Assembly: GCA_016647705.1 (NCBI GenBank)
Contig: JAENRU010000084.1
Span: 520,001 to 584,000, forward strand
DNA length: 64,000 bases
Source: Eucommia ulmoides
Taxonomy: Eukaryota > Streptophyta > Magnoliopsida > Garryales > Eucommiaceae
Direction: 5' to 3'
Shown: one piece after another, positions 48,533 through 60,800 of the stretch
Layout of the letters: each line of letters begins with the position of its first letter
How positions within the stretch are numbered: the stretch's first letter is position 1
The notes under the pieces: model-generated
The model's database searches: none
The model's input: only the letters and a program-made list of their open reading frames with translations
Told to the model about the DNA's origin: nothing
Program-made: the position numbers and the translations under genes

Positions 48533-49305
48533 TCATGCAATTAAATTAATTTGCGCAATAACCCCCTTTGGACAGGTAAATGCACAAATTAATCTGAAAT
48601 TTTCCCATCAACAAAATAAGAACTCGAAAACTTATAAATTATGTTGGTTAAATCACTTTGGTAAAATAACCTCAACAATTCACAAGCAAACGTTCCAAAT
48701 TGTGATAAATTAAGTTATATTGTCCAACAATTAAATTAATCTACACAATAAACCCTTTTGGGCAGGTGAATGCACAAATTAATCTAAACATTTTCCCATC
48801 AACAAAATAAAAACTCAAAAACTTGCAAACTATGTTGGTTAAATCATTTTGGTAAAATAATCTCAACAATTCACAAGCAAACTTTCCAAATTAGAAAAAA
48901 AAATAAGTTATATTACCCAACAATTAAATTAATCTGCACAATAACCCCCTTTGGGCCGATAAATATACAAATTAATCTAAAAAAATTCCTATCAACAAAA
49001 TAAGAACTTGAAAACTTACAAATTATGTTGGTTAAATTACTCTAGTAAAATAATCTCAACAATTCACAAGCAAACGTTTCAAATTGGAAAAAATTAAGTT
49101 ATATTGTCCAACAATTAAATTAATCTACACAGTAAACCCCTTTAAGCAGGTGAATGCACAAATTAATCTAAACATTTTCCCATCAACAAAATAGAAACTC
49201 GAAAATTTGTAAATTATGTTGGTTAAATTATTTTGGTAAAATAACCTCAACAATTCACAAGTAACCATTCCAAAATGGGAAAATTAAACAATATTGTCCA
49301 ACAAT
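48533..49305. repeat. Four tandem ~191-bp repeats in the LTR element
   Basis: CAATTAAATTAATYTRCRCA recurs at about 48535, 48726, 48918, 49110 and (ending) 49299. Each unit continues with CATCAACAAAATAR and ATGTTGGTTAAAT. The lengths are close to nucleosomal, as for satellite seeds. Confidence 0.85.
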
Positions 49306-52300
49306 TAACAGTGCATATTAGCGACATATATGCATATGATCAAAACAAATGAAGTACATTACAAAATGTACTTTCAGTGATCAACGAGCAATTATAGTTG
49401 TAAGAATTTAAACAACAATTTTACTGCACTTTCAAACTAATTATTAAATTAGTCTTTATATAGAATAAAGAAAATTAAGAGCTTGAAAATTGTAAAACTA
49501 TAATTAATCATAATTAGTGTTTTTATAGGCTTCTTAATATGAACTTCAAGGCCAAAAGTTGTAACTAAAAAAAAAAAATCAATTGGCTGAGATATTACAT
49601 AAGTCCAAACACAAAATCAATATCTATATAATGAGCCCAAACCTGAATTTCTATCAAGATATTCTAGCCACAGTGATAGTGTTTCCGATTGAAGACCTTC
49701 TTATATGTTCATGACTAATTTATCCATATTAGTAATTCCATCAGGTTTGTTAATTAATAAATAATTAATGGCCCAACAGGTTCATCAGAGTATATGTATA
49801 ACCAATTAAACACTTTAAGACTCAGGCAATACAAGAAGAAATCCATACAAAATTGTACAAAAATAACTCAGTACTTTTTTTACCCTTCCAAATTGTAAAT
49901 ATATTACCCCAAACATAACCCAAATTTAGAAAATGAAAGATCTCATTTTCGTTAATGGAAGGTGTAGTAATAACCAAATTAGTTATTAACATCATACTTA
50001 AACCACTAAGAATCTTGAATACATATCATACATCTGATTATCTATGACCATTTATCAATGGTATTCTATTCAATTTAGCTTCCATCAAGTTATCAAAATA
50101 AAATAAGGATATAAATATCTCAATCATATCACTCATCATGTAAGTATTTCACAAATACAACAAATAGAAAGATAAGGAATTGATCCACTTTAGGATTCTT
50201 AACCATCAATTACATGAATAAAACAGTCATATGGACAATAATCAAAACAACCAAATTTACACTACCTCTAAACTTTAGATGTTAATTGTGTAATTAACCC
50301 TTCTTATTAATTTCAGTTCATTGCACTTTAGAAAGTAACATATAAAGTTAACAAAACATCTTATACATTTAAATTGAAACTACTTGGAACAAGTGAGATT
50401 CTAGTTAAATTTCAGGGGTACTTAGAGTTAAAATCCCTAATCCGAATTTTAATCCCCACTGCCATACCACCTAAACAATGCCACCATCTCGTTGCCGCCC
50501 TTTGACTTTATCAAATGAACATTAACTTTCTTATAAAGGGCAAGGTGGAGTTTTGACAAACTACTATGAACAGATATCGGGTGAAAGCCCAACATCGACG
50601 TGGAATTCAGCACGCCTAACATCAAATAAGAGTCTTAAAGTAGAAAACTAAATGGATTTAACTCAGTCTCAAAGAAAATCTTAGCTTAGGATTAAGTAAC
50701 ACAAGTGGTGTGCGATTCAAGAAGGAATAATATTCCCAAAAATAAAATAAACACACTATTTATAACTCATTCTGTGACCAATATCCAACTACCCAATCCT
50801 CTAATCCGAACTAGGGCTACACCTTCATGATCAATTGAAAAGTACTTAGGGTATGAAGAAGACTTTGAGATGCTTCCTCATGAGCCAAGATAATAAAACT
50901 GAAAGCATAAGTTGATTTCTTTGAGCCCTCATGTTCGCTCTTTAAAATAACAGAAACAAACCCCTTTTTTACACGAATAATAACTTATCGTAGTCTATTA
51001 ATCATATAACCAATTCAAGAAAGGGATATATGTATTATTCCTATAATACTTACTCTATCCATTTACAATTAATACGAACTACTCAGGTAGAATAGAGTTT
51101 ATTGTATATAAATAGTAATGAAGCAAGAGGGTGTATGGGAAATTAATGTCTAATTTCTCCTATAATTTTCATTATCAGAAATCAATACAATTATCTAAAA
51201 TGAGACAGTAATTAAAATAAAGTAGAATTTATTCACCTTCTACTAGAAGATTAGCACTAATCAATAATTAATAGGTATATGCTCATCATCCATTTACATT
51301 AACAAAATAACTTCCTCAAATATATCAATGTGTTAATTTATTAATGCTTAATTTTTAGCAGTTAGTCGCATTTCATATTCCTCCATTTAACTTCCAGATT
51401 TGTACATTTCATACTCATCCATTTAACCTTTAGGTTTGTAGTAAGAGATTACGGTAGTACAATGTAACTAAATGAAATTAAAGAGTACATCAAAAGAATC
51501 ACAATATTATAACGTACTTAAATTATGATACTATAATTTTCTTTAGTATAAATCTAAAAATTAAATGGGACAATCAGAAATTATAAAAGATTATTAAAAT
51601 AATTTAATTATAACTGTTAATGTGACAATCAGAAATTATAACTGATTATTAAAAATAATTAAATCATAACTGCTAAAATAATCCACAAAAAAAAAAAAAA
51701 AAAAAAAAAAAACAACAATGATATGCTCCAAGTGATATCAATAAATCATTATTAGAAAAGTTAGGCAATTCACAATCAACCGTAAAATAGAACTCCAATT
51801 CAATAGTAAAATTGTTTACTATCTAATTTTTATTTCATAGTAACCAAAAAGGAAAAAACGCTAAATGATGTATAGAAAAGCCAAGAATAATAGATTTGGA
51901 CAGTTGAAAAATAATTAGATATTTCAAGAAAAATTCAGTGATAAACTAAAGCACCATAGATAAGCTAAAATCATAAGGATGACATCAAAATTCTAATCGG
52001 TTGCAATGTTTCTGCACAGAATAATTTGTCAAACTTATTTCTATTTCAGCAATACTTCAAAACGAAAATATAATTCATATCCCATCTCATCTCAGATTAT
52101 TAGAAATTCTCATATCACACTCCATTCAACCCAAAATCTAAGAAATTGGAACAACTGAAGATATTAAACTAGTATTTTTTTTATTTTTTTTTTTGTGTGA
52201 TTTAAAACTAATTAAGAGAGTACACATCAATAAATCTTAATATAGGGAGAGTGAGTATAACAATCCTATTTCAAATCATCCAATATAATTTCTGTAAAAT

Positions 52301-53353
52301 TTTCAACAAAAAATAATGCCTAAAAATAATTTTAAACTAATTAAATGATATAACAAGTAATAATTAGCTAACAAATATTTTTAATCCTCAAAAAATAAAA
52401 TAAATTTATAGAAAATTAGAGGATGAAAAAACAAGTGCACAAGAAAAAATAAGATCCAAAACGAGTCCCGGATGAGCCTCCACGCGACCCCACGCGCGTG
52501 TGCATGCGAGTGTTGTTGAACGGACCAGCTGGAGGTTGTCTTCAACCTCCAGTCAGGTCTGAACCAGGTAGTTTCGACCCGGTTTCGGCCCGCTTTTCTA
52601 AAACCTTAAAACCGCGCCGTTTTCCGTTTTCTCTAATTTGTTTTATGGGTTTATGTAGATCTATGTTTTTCTAACACGTATATAAAAACTAATTGAAGAA
52701 AAATTAAGATAAGTATAACCAAAAATCGAAAACAAATCGCGGTTTTGAGCTTTCTCACTCCTCCATCGCCAAAAACTTAAAACTTGATTTTAACCCAAAT
52801 TTCTACCAAATTTTATATGGGTTTGTACCTAATATTAATTAAAAATATTTATATGAAGTTTAATTTTATCAAAACCACGTATATATCCTTTAATTTTAAA
52901 AACAAATCTCGATTTCACGAGGGTTTTGAAGCCGAAAATTAAATCATGAAATACTTTCTAATTACACAACCAAATAACATGTGTAATATATGAAATTAAA
53001 TATTGAATCAAGAGGAATAAAAGCCCTAAGGTTTGATATTCAATAAAATAAAAAAATACATGAAATCATTGCCTCAAATTTCAGTGTCGGGGGTTTTCTA
53101 GGGTTTGTAGCCGAAACTTCAACGTCGAAATTCTCTCTGATTACACAAGCAAATTAAACGTATGATTATATCAATTTAAAGCTCGAATTTATGGGAATAA
53201 AAGCCTTAATGGTTTACAATTAATTGAAACCAAAAATCTCATGAAATCATGGCCGCAAGTTTCGGTTTCGTGAATGAACAGACGAAAAAAGTAAAAAAAT
53301 AAAAAAATAAAAAAAAATTGAAAAACTAATTGTAAATCCTAAATCATGTATGT

Positions 53354-53367
53354 AGGTTCCGATACCA
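53354..53367 (-). other. Primer binding site
   Basis: TGGTATCGGAACC on the minus strand lies two bases inside the 5' LTR boundary and resembles the tRNA-iMet site TGGTATCAGAGC. Confidence 0.7.
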
Positions 53368-53369
53368 CA

Positions 53370-53831
53370 AGTTGATTATTTCTCATAATCACAATAAAAT
53401 GGAATTGAATAATAATCGTAAATATACATGAATATTAGGACACAATAATAAAGAACGGTAATCAAATACGTACCTGTTTGGCTCATCGCAGGAGATTGAA
53501 TCTGTCGCAGCAGATAACTAACTATGTCTTCCTCCCTATGATCTAGATTATTGTGGTGGCGGCTCTTAATGGGAAGAAAGCCTTAATCTAGATTAGGGAG
53601 GGGGCCTAGTTATATATACTAGGGTTTCACGTTCAACTCTCCCATAACGGGCTTCAATAAAACTCTAAACCTACACTTGCCACTTAATAGAGCTTTTACA
53701 TAAAAGTCACCACAGCCCAAATCAAAATACGATCACTGATTATTTGGGTTGTTTAAATAATAAACTATCTATTAATACATTTTTGTAAAACAATTAATTC
53801 AATTGATATTAGCCCATAAAATATTCCAACA
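53370..53831 (-). repeat. 5' LTR, 462 bp
   Basis: Starts TGTTGGAATATTTTATGGGC on the minus strand and ends ATCAACT, probably from the expected ATCAACA. It is the same length as the partner LTR. A TATATATA stretch and the transcript-leader-like GCCCGTTATGGGAG lie in the middle. Confidence 0.9.
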
Positions 53832-54270
53832 GATTCGAGTACTCGTCCTGCCTCAACTGATCGATCTTCTCCGAGGACTGGTATTTCAGGTTCATCATGA
53901 GGAACTTGGTGAAAGCTTCATGAAGTTCCGATGTCGACTCTTCGGACTGGTATGTTCGATCGGCAGCAATGGCTATGGCTCTGAGGAATTCCTTCTGGGC
54001 GTGAAGTCTAGCCAGAGACCTTGATCGGCCCTAAGCTTTGTCTAGGTTCGCCATGGATTCAGACTCCATGTCTTGGGATTTAACAAGTAAGCCATCTTCA
54101 TATGCTTCTTCGAGAGCTTCCTTGAGCTTGTGTTCCAGCAATTTCCTGAGTCCTGATTAATTTCGCTTGACCTCGTCAGATGAATGATTGGACCCATCTC
54201 TTCTTCTACTCTTCTTATCCAAAATCATGGCAGCGCAGTGAGATATTGGCTTCCATAGTGAAAGATGCAT

Positions 54271-54814
54271 GAGAGCTTCTTCTGCCAGATAGAACTCCTC
54301 AGAGAAGAAGAATCACGAACTCGAGATGTTGATTTTTCACCGAAAGATAAGGATTTGTGTAGCCTGTTTTGAAATCAAACTTCAAAATGAGGTTTCATTT
54401 CGCCACTTTTTGACCCTAATGCCAGAGCAAAAAAAAATGAAAAAGAAATCATCTTAAAAGAGATTCTGAGAATCAATGCTTTCATGTCGAAAATTCAAAA
54501 AACCTAGCTTAAAGTGATATTCACTATCAGATCGAAGAAAACCAAAATCAAACGGAGAGAAATTGATTCAGAGGAAACAACACACAACTGGAATTCAAGA
54601 AGAATCCAGGGTTCAGCCCGAGGCATCGAGCGAAATCAGTGGTCAACCACCGCATCTCAGTTACGCAACAGCACAATCGAGAAAAATCACATGACCTAAC
54701 GAATCGAAGACCGAAGATTCAAAAAATTAGCGAGAATTCAAACCCCATTAACGTACGATTGGAAGAAAATAAGAGGTCAACCAACAGAAATCTCAAACGC
54801 AAAAAAATAAAATA

Positions 54815-54853
<39 letters not shown>

Positions 54854-55290
54854 CTAACCCAGATACACAAAAACTGGGCAAAAACAACATACACCAAAAA
54901 GAAAGCGAATGTAGCTGAAGAAATGGTTCCACGCAACCCAAACAAAACCCAGAAATTGTAGAAATACATACATTCCACATTGAATGCTCATTTACTTCAC
55001 TTGTGAATCCAAAGACATACATATGTACCACTCCCCTCAAAAATATTGATTGATTGCCGACTCCATTGCGCTCTCTCTCTAACTTTCTCTCTCTCTAAAG
55101 TATATGCCATTGACCCTATATGGCGATCCTTCCCCCAACCACCTCATCAATCTCTTGCGGGGTGGGCGAGGGAGGCGCAAGCAGCGTAAGTGGAGGCAGC
55201 AAAGGTGGTGGCGTTGAGGGAGGCGGAGTTGCAAATGGATGTCGAGAGAAGGAACGCAATGGAGAAATGCAGGAAAGGTGATGTTGTGAA
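54271..55290 (-). other. 5' flank and leader of the MOCOS-like pseudogene (right)
   Basis: Inverted copy of 23860-24890, with the AAT/TTA microsatellite at about 54816-54853 and GAGA/CTCT tracts near 55070-55100. Open frames over the microsatellite are artefacts. No separate gene. Confidence 0.5.
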
Positions 55291-56172
55291 AAAAGAAAAA
55301 TACACGTTGGTCCCTAAATTCGGAATAACTTACAAATAGATCCTAATAAATTAGTTTGAATAAAAGGATGAAATTATCATTTTTTTTAATTTGAAATGAC
55401 CAAAATACCCTTACTTACATGTTAACCGTTAATGTTGACCTAACAAAACAGTCAATTTGGAACGAAAATCAAATACGAAAAACCAAATGTGTCGACTTCC
55501 AAATATGAGGGGCCAATTAAGCACCCGTACTATTTATCATGAACCGAAAATGTCAACATCACTGGAAAACAAAATATATTCTATTGCATTCATGTAAATT
55601 TCCTTGTATCCAACTCGAAGGGATAAGGTAGACCCAATAAGCTTTCTTCGCAACTTTTAAATTTCACCCATGCTGCTTCAGTTGGTTTTGGATCATTCTG
55701 CTAGGTGTGTTCGGGTTCTTCCAGAGGCTCAATTTTTGAATTTAACTAACTCCGAAATTCAAATGATCACTTACTCCACGATACAACATATGTAAAAATA
55801 TCTACTCTAACATAAACTTTGGAATAAATTAAGGCATGATTTTCTATAAAAATAATGAAGAACAATGTTTACATTCATTTATATTATGTGACATTGTCGT
55901 TCATGACACAAATAAATAGTACAAGGATTGTTCTCAAAATAAAAATAATTTGAAGTTATTAATCCAGAAGAAATGACTTTAAAAAGGAAATTTAAAATTC
56001 AATCCATTTAAAAAATAAAGCCTTACATATATTTAAGGAAGACTTCTCATCAAGACCACCAAGAGGGATCACATTGGAAGCAAATTATGTAGTAATAATT
56101 AATATTTTATGGGTACTAAAATAACACCACAAATTATTTATATTTTGAAAAAATCAAAAAACAGAAACATCT
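55290..56172. other. Germin copy 3 downstream flank
   Basis: Homologous to 22925-23860 (inverted) and 32605-33470 (direct). It lacks the T-tract insertion of copy 2. No gene. Confidence 0.6.
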
Positions 56173-57579
56173 CTAGTTCCCTTTGAAGGGTGCTTGAAGA
56201 TCATCAATCACATTCTTGTCAATTTGGAATGCCTTGGTCAGAACATAAGGAGAGATTGGGGGTGTCGACCCAAACACAGCATTGGCAATGGTTATGACCC
56301 CTAGATTTTGGCTACTTAGACTAGCAAAAGCCACTGCATTGGTCTTTCCGACATTGAATTGGAAGTGGATGAGCCCTATTGGGAAAACAAAGATATCTCC
56401 CTTTCTCAGGACTTTGGTAAAAGGGTGTTAGTGATATTCATATTGGAGGTGACAAAGCCGACATAGAGGGCACCTTCCACGACCACGAGGATTTCTGTGG
56501 CGCGAGGGTATGTGTGGGGAGGGTTGAGGCCGTTGGGTGCAACGTCGATGCGAGCAAAAGAGATGCCGAGAGTGTTTAGTCTGGGGATTTGTTGAACATT
56601 TATCGGTGTCACATTTGAACCAACCCGGTTGCTTGTGTTTCTAGGTTTGTCAAGTCCCGAATAAGAGAAATCACCGGCTTCACAAGTATTGGATTCTTGC
56701 AGAGTTTTCCATTGACGAAAACTGCATACACACATATAAAATCATTTAGAATATATATTACACATACATATATATATAATATTGCTCAAAATATTTTAGT
56801 TGTCACTTGTCTCATTGCTTTAAAATGACTTATTACATCTATAGTTTAACGATTAGGTGTTTTAAATGGTCATTGTCATGCTAACTTTGATTAAATAATT
56901 TGGGATTAGAGAAATATAGAAATCTACTCATGAAAATAAGATAATTTTGAAAACCCAACCGTCTTAAGCAAAATAATTTATTTCATTTGTCATCGGGAAT
57001 GAAGTTATAGAATAAACCAATTTCACAATTAATGGTCTGGTATGGGGTAAAAATAGTACCTAAATAACTTTGTCGTACAAGAAGGACCAATTTATTGTAC
57101 TATTTTTTAAAAAATTTAAAAAATCAATACATGAATCGTCATAAACTAATGTCTGATGGTAAAATAAAAACACTTAAATTATTTAGCTTACTATTAGCTT
57201 ATATAATATTTTCTCGTATATTTGAAATAAAAAAATAGTTTAAATATTCTAATAAACTAAAACAACTGTATGCCTCTTTATTTCAAATAAACAAGATGTA
57301 AATTTTACGCAACGATAGCTAAATAAAGAAATAAAGAAATAAATTTATAATTATAAAATAATTCATTATATTGAATAATTTAGAAGGCCGAACAGGTTTT
57401 TAGTAATTAAAATAGAAAAAATTTATTAAAATTGCAAATTTACAGGATATGAGATTCATACCAACATTCTTGGGATCATCAATTGCAACACAGTCTTGTA
57501 GAGGACTCGGGTCAGAAGCGTAGGCAATTTTACATGCCAACGTGAAGACAGATATAGCCAAGGTTAGGTAAATTGCCAT
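56173..57579 (-). pseudogene. Germin-like protein gene, copy 3, frameshifted
   Basis: Exon 1 57579-57462 starts MAIYLTLAISVFTLA and has lost the Phe codon of QDFC, giving QDC. Exon 2 56721-56173 lacks one base near 56677 and another near 56418, so the frame breaks twice. The second metal-ligand His is Tyr (PPHTYPRATE), a change that alone should impair manganese binding. The promoter is also damaged: sequence just after TGTATA, including most of the leader, is deleted. Splice sites and the remaining residues match copy 2 closely. Confidence 0.92.
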
Positions 57580-58232
57580 TTTTTTTTTTTCTTAGAATAT
57601 GATTTGAAGAATCTTAGAATATACATAAAACAATCCTTGATTTAGTATGCCTTTTACCCGTTGCCTATTTTTTAAAAACTTTGTTCCACACCCACCCCCG
57701 CCGCATGCATTTTGACTTAATCCATTTGTCAATTGCATTTCTTTCAAAAAGAAATAAAAATAAAAATGGAAGATTAGAGGGATAATTGCCTTTTACCCCT
57801 TCTACTATTCCCTTGTATAACTAAACTCCCCTTTACTTTAACCCATACTTTACAAGTGAAAATTAACTTAATGTTAGTACTTCCAAATTGAATTTAGTAT
57901 TAAAAAATAATATAAGTTTGATTTTGTTTAAATTTTAGTTTAATGCATTACTATGTTGCACATTAGGTAATATATGTAATTTAATTACTTCAATCAAATT
58001 ACAAACTTGATCTCCCTTAAAACATCTTTCTAATTTAAATGATGAATTGCTCACCCCAATAACCCTAAAATTAATAAAACACGGTTCACAAAATATATTA
58101 GGGTTATTATTATTTAGCCCTTTTTCTAGTTTCTCCTTCCTCAATAGATTTTTTATTAAAAAAATTATTATTTTGTCTTCCAACAAAACATGCTCAATTT
58201 TTACTCCTTGAGAGATACTGAATAGACATATT
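57580..58232. other. Germin copy 3 upstream region
   Basis: Homologous to 20890-21496 (inverted) and 34996-35612 (direct), with the LINE target site intact near 58232. It includes an 83-codon open frame on the minus strand (58186-57935; NIFCEPCFINFRVIGVSNSS) that is conserved in the left copy. I recognise no family and cannot show it is translated. Confidence 0.5.
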
Positions 58233-58617
58233 TACCCTTACATACATAGGAAGAAATCCTAATTCTCCATTTTATTTTTGCAGTTTCAACCTAGCTTATT
58301 CTTCCCTCTTTCCCACTCTCAATTGAACAGACACCGAATACATCTCTTGCCACCATCCGTCTTCATCTTCATCGCCATCATTGGCTTCCTCCATTTGCTG
58401 ATGCCATCGCCGCCTGCGCTCTGCTCATCGTTCATCTTCCTCCATTGTGCTCGCCGACGTGTCGTGCTCCTCTTGCTCCATTAAATGATGACGATGACGA
58501 TGCGTGTGATCAGCTCGTTGTTCGTCTTCCTCTACGATGCTTGTCGTGCTCGCCGTTGCCACCGATGCTCATATTGGTCCATCCGATGCCGTCAGCTCGT
58601 TGTTGCTGCTGCCTGTG

Positions 58618-58661
<44 letters not shown>

Positions 58662-59750
58662 ATTTGGAAAATTTCATATTAGGATTTTTTAGATCTAGAA
58701 AGTTCCAGATCTGAGAATTCCAAATCTAGATTTTTCAAGATTTGTTTGTTCATGTGAATATTCTAATTGGTTGTCGTGAATTTCAGATCAGTCAATATTC
58801 ATGTGATTTTCTAATGATTTTTGTGAAGTTTTTGTTTATAATTAATGCTTTTTTTTGTTCATCTTAGATTTTTTAATGTTCTTTAATTTGTTTTTTGCGA
58901 ATATTTGCATCGTTTTTCATTTTTTTTTTATTTTGTTGGTTTTTTTTTTTTTTTTGGTTGAGTGTTTGTGCTTATTTCATTCTGAATGTTCTTTCTGTTG
59001 ATTTCTCAATAAATATTCATATCGATTTGGTTTTTAGTGAATGTTCGTTGTCGTTTGGTGAATGTTCATATTTCTTTTTTTAAGTGAATGTTAACATGGT
59101 TAAGTGAAAATGTTTACACTGATTGTTTTCCTTTGATCTTAGTTTTTCTCATTTTTTTTTTTATTTGGTTTAATTGGCTTTTTCTAAATGTTCATACCAA
59201 TTTTATTTTTGTAGATCTTAGGTTTTTTTTTAATGTTTTTGATTTGTTGTTTTTAGATTTATTTTTTCAAATTATAGTGTGAATGATCATAACACAAAGA
59301 ACATGAATGTTCTATTCTCGTAGATTTTCTGAATATATGAAAAGAACGTAAAATAGAAAAACGTGTGTACATATCAAAAATGTAATTTGTTCACATAAAA
59401 AATATGAATATTAGTGTTAAAATGTATTAAGATAGTTAAAAATAGAAAATAAAAATGTGAATGTTCACGGCCACATATATTTTACAAAGTATATTTTATG
59501 TAAATTATGAAGAAGAAAAAATATATGGTCAAAGAATAAAAAATTATTCTCTAAGACACATATGAGGGCTAAAAACTTTATTATAGTAATATAGGTCTAT
59601 TTTATAATTTGTATATCTTTAGAGGACTCAATAATAAAATTCAATATATTTTCAAAATAATAAAATTCCATATATTACTAATATTATTAGTTTAAAGAAT
59701 CACGAAATATATTACTAATATCTACCCAAAACAAAGGTAGAATGATTCAG
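58232..59750. repeat. Segment S, right copy
   Basis: Direct copy of 39797-41440, including the leader-like block with GATGACGATGACGATG and a CT microsatellite at 58622-58660. No recognisable protein. Confidence 0.65.
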
Positions 59751-60348
59751 AAATCTTTGGGCCATAAAATTTTATATTTTTGTTTTGTTTTGGTTTTTTG
59801 TTTGTAATTTTAAATAAATGTAAATTTCTAATAAATTATATTTAGTTTTTGTTTAAAGAAACTAAATATTTATATAATTTTCATTTTCTATACCAATTTC
59901 TCTATTTTTTTTATATAATTCATAATAAGCTCTAAATGCAACTTGCAAATAAAAATATTGATAAATTATTTTTTGTGACTTATGGTTTTAATTTTTTGTA
60001 AACAAAATTTTCTCCGTCATCTCAAAATTGTAAGATCTATTACGTGACTTCTTGGGACAAATTTGAAATAAAAAATATTTAATTTTTTTTTTTCCTTGAT
60101 ATTATAGTAGTTTGTTTTTTTTTTAAATACCACAATTATTGGTTTGGTATTTGCAGAATAAAAATTGAATTGAATGTTTTTTTTCAATCAAGTAGATATC
60201 AACACAGATCTCTGTTTTTCTAATTATTCAACTTGGAAATAAAAACTTTTACCTTCATTAATATTTAATTAAAATTCATCATCTCAATTGACCATGTATC
60301 CCCAATATTTGTGATCCAGAAAACAAAAAATAACCATGCCTACTCCAA

Positions 60349-60382
<34 letters not shown>

Positions 60383-60800
60383 CAAATCAGAAATACATTT
60401 GACCAGATTATGCACTTTGATTTTCAAAAGAAAGAAATAAAGGAACTTTCAGTCGGATCCGCCTTCGGGTTTTCCACAAAAAACTCGTGCTTTCCACTTT
60501 GTTTTGTCATTTGTTTTTATCTTGATCAATATCTGTGGGTACTAAAATTAGTAAGTCGAAAAATAAAAACTAATTAATTGTTGAAATTTCTCAACACTAT
60601 GTTGTACTTTAAGTTATATACGTAATGTCAATACTCCAATCAAATTACGAATTTGATCCCCTTAAAACATCTTTCTTCTTTAAATGATGAATTGCTCAAT
60701 CCAATGTCCCTAAAATCAGTGTTCACAAAATATATTACTACTATTATTAGTTAAAAGAACCTCGAAATATTTTACCAATATCTACACAAACGTAGAATGA
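59750..60800. repeat. Flank segment F' (right copy)
   Basis: Corresponds to 41440-42540 (direct) and 14230-15000 (inverted). A TAA microsatellite lies at about 60350-60380, without the MITE found at 42118. No gene. Confidence 0.65.

Larger units (their letters stand above)
46451..53831 (-). mobile_element. Noncoding LTR retrotransposon (LARD-like), 7,381 bp
   Basis: Two 462-bp LTRs (46451-46912 and 53370-53831) beginning TGTTGGAATATT on the minus strand. Target duplication GATTC lies at 46446-46450 and 53832-53836. A primer site (TGGTATCGGAACC) follows the 5' LTR, and a purine tract (AAGTGAGAGAA) precedes the 3' LTR. The 6.5-kb interior has no open frame above about 63 codons and no recognisable gag, protease, integrase or RT. 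It consists largely of AT-rich tandem repeats. It would have needed proteins from an autonomous relative; the LTR termini look Ty1/copia-like. Confidence 0.92.
45921..54270 (-). pseudogene. MOCOS-like PLP-dependent transferase, split by an LTR element (right)
   Basis: 5' part 54270-53832 reads MHLSLWKPIS... to RQDEYSN. The 3' part 46445-45921 continues in the same frame with PGSVHKVCLDY, WESSTFSLSEITAN, EYGFVFTVSHGSTFKLLAES, NKKLLTMFNHERQSVNWMA and WPTLKLCSTDLRKQ. Together they make about 320 codons, the N-terminal third of the family, which usually has close to 900 residues; the PLP-lysine region is absent. In-frame stops occur at 54159-54157, 54033-54031, 46410-46408 and 46098-46096. The first two are shared with the left copy. 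The gene ends at a breakpoint (45920) against copia-gag repeats. No intron is seen in the preserved part. Confidence 0.9.

Noticed and set aside
53803..54024. Plus-strand 73-codon frame
   Set aside because: Antisense of the MOCOS-like pseudogene, and it runs across the LTR boundary.
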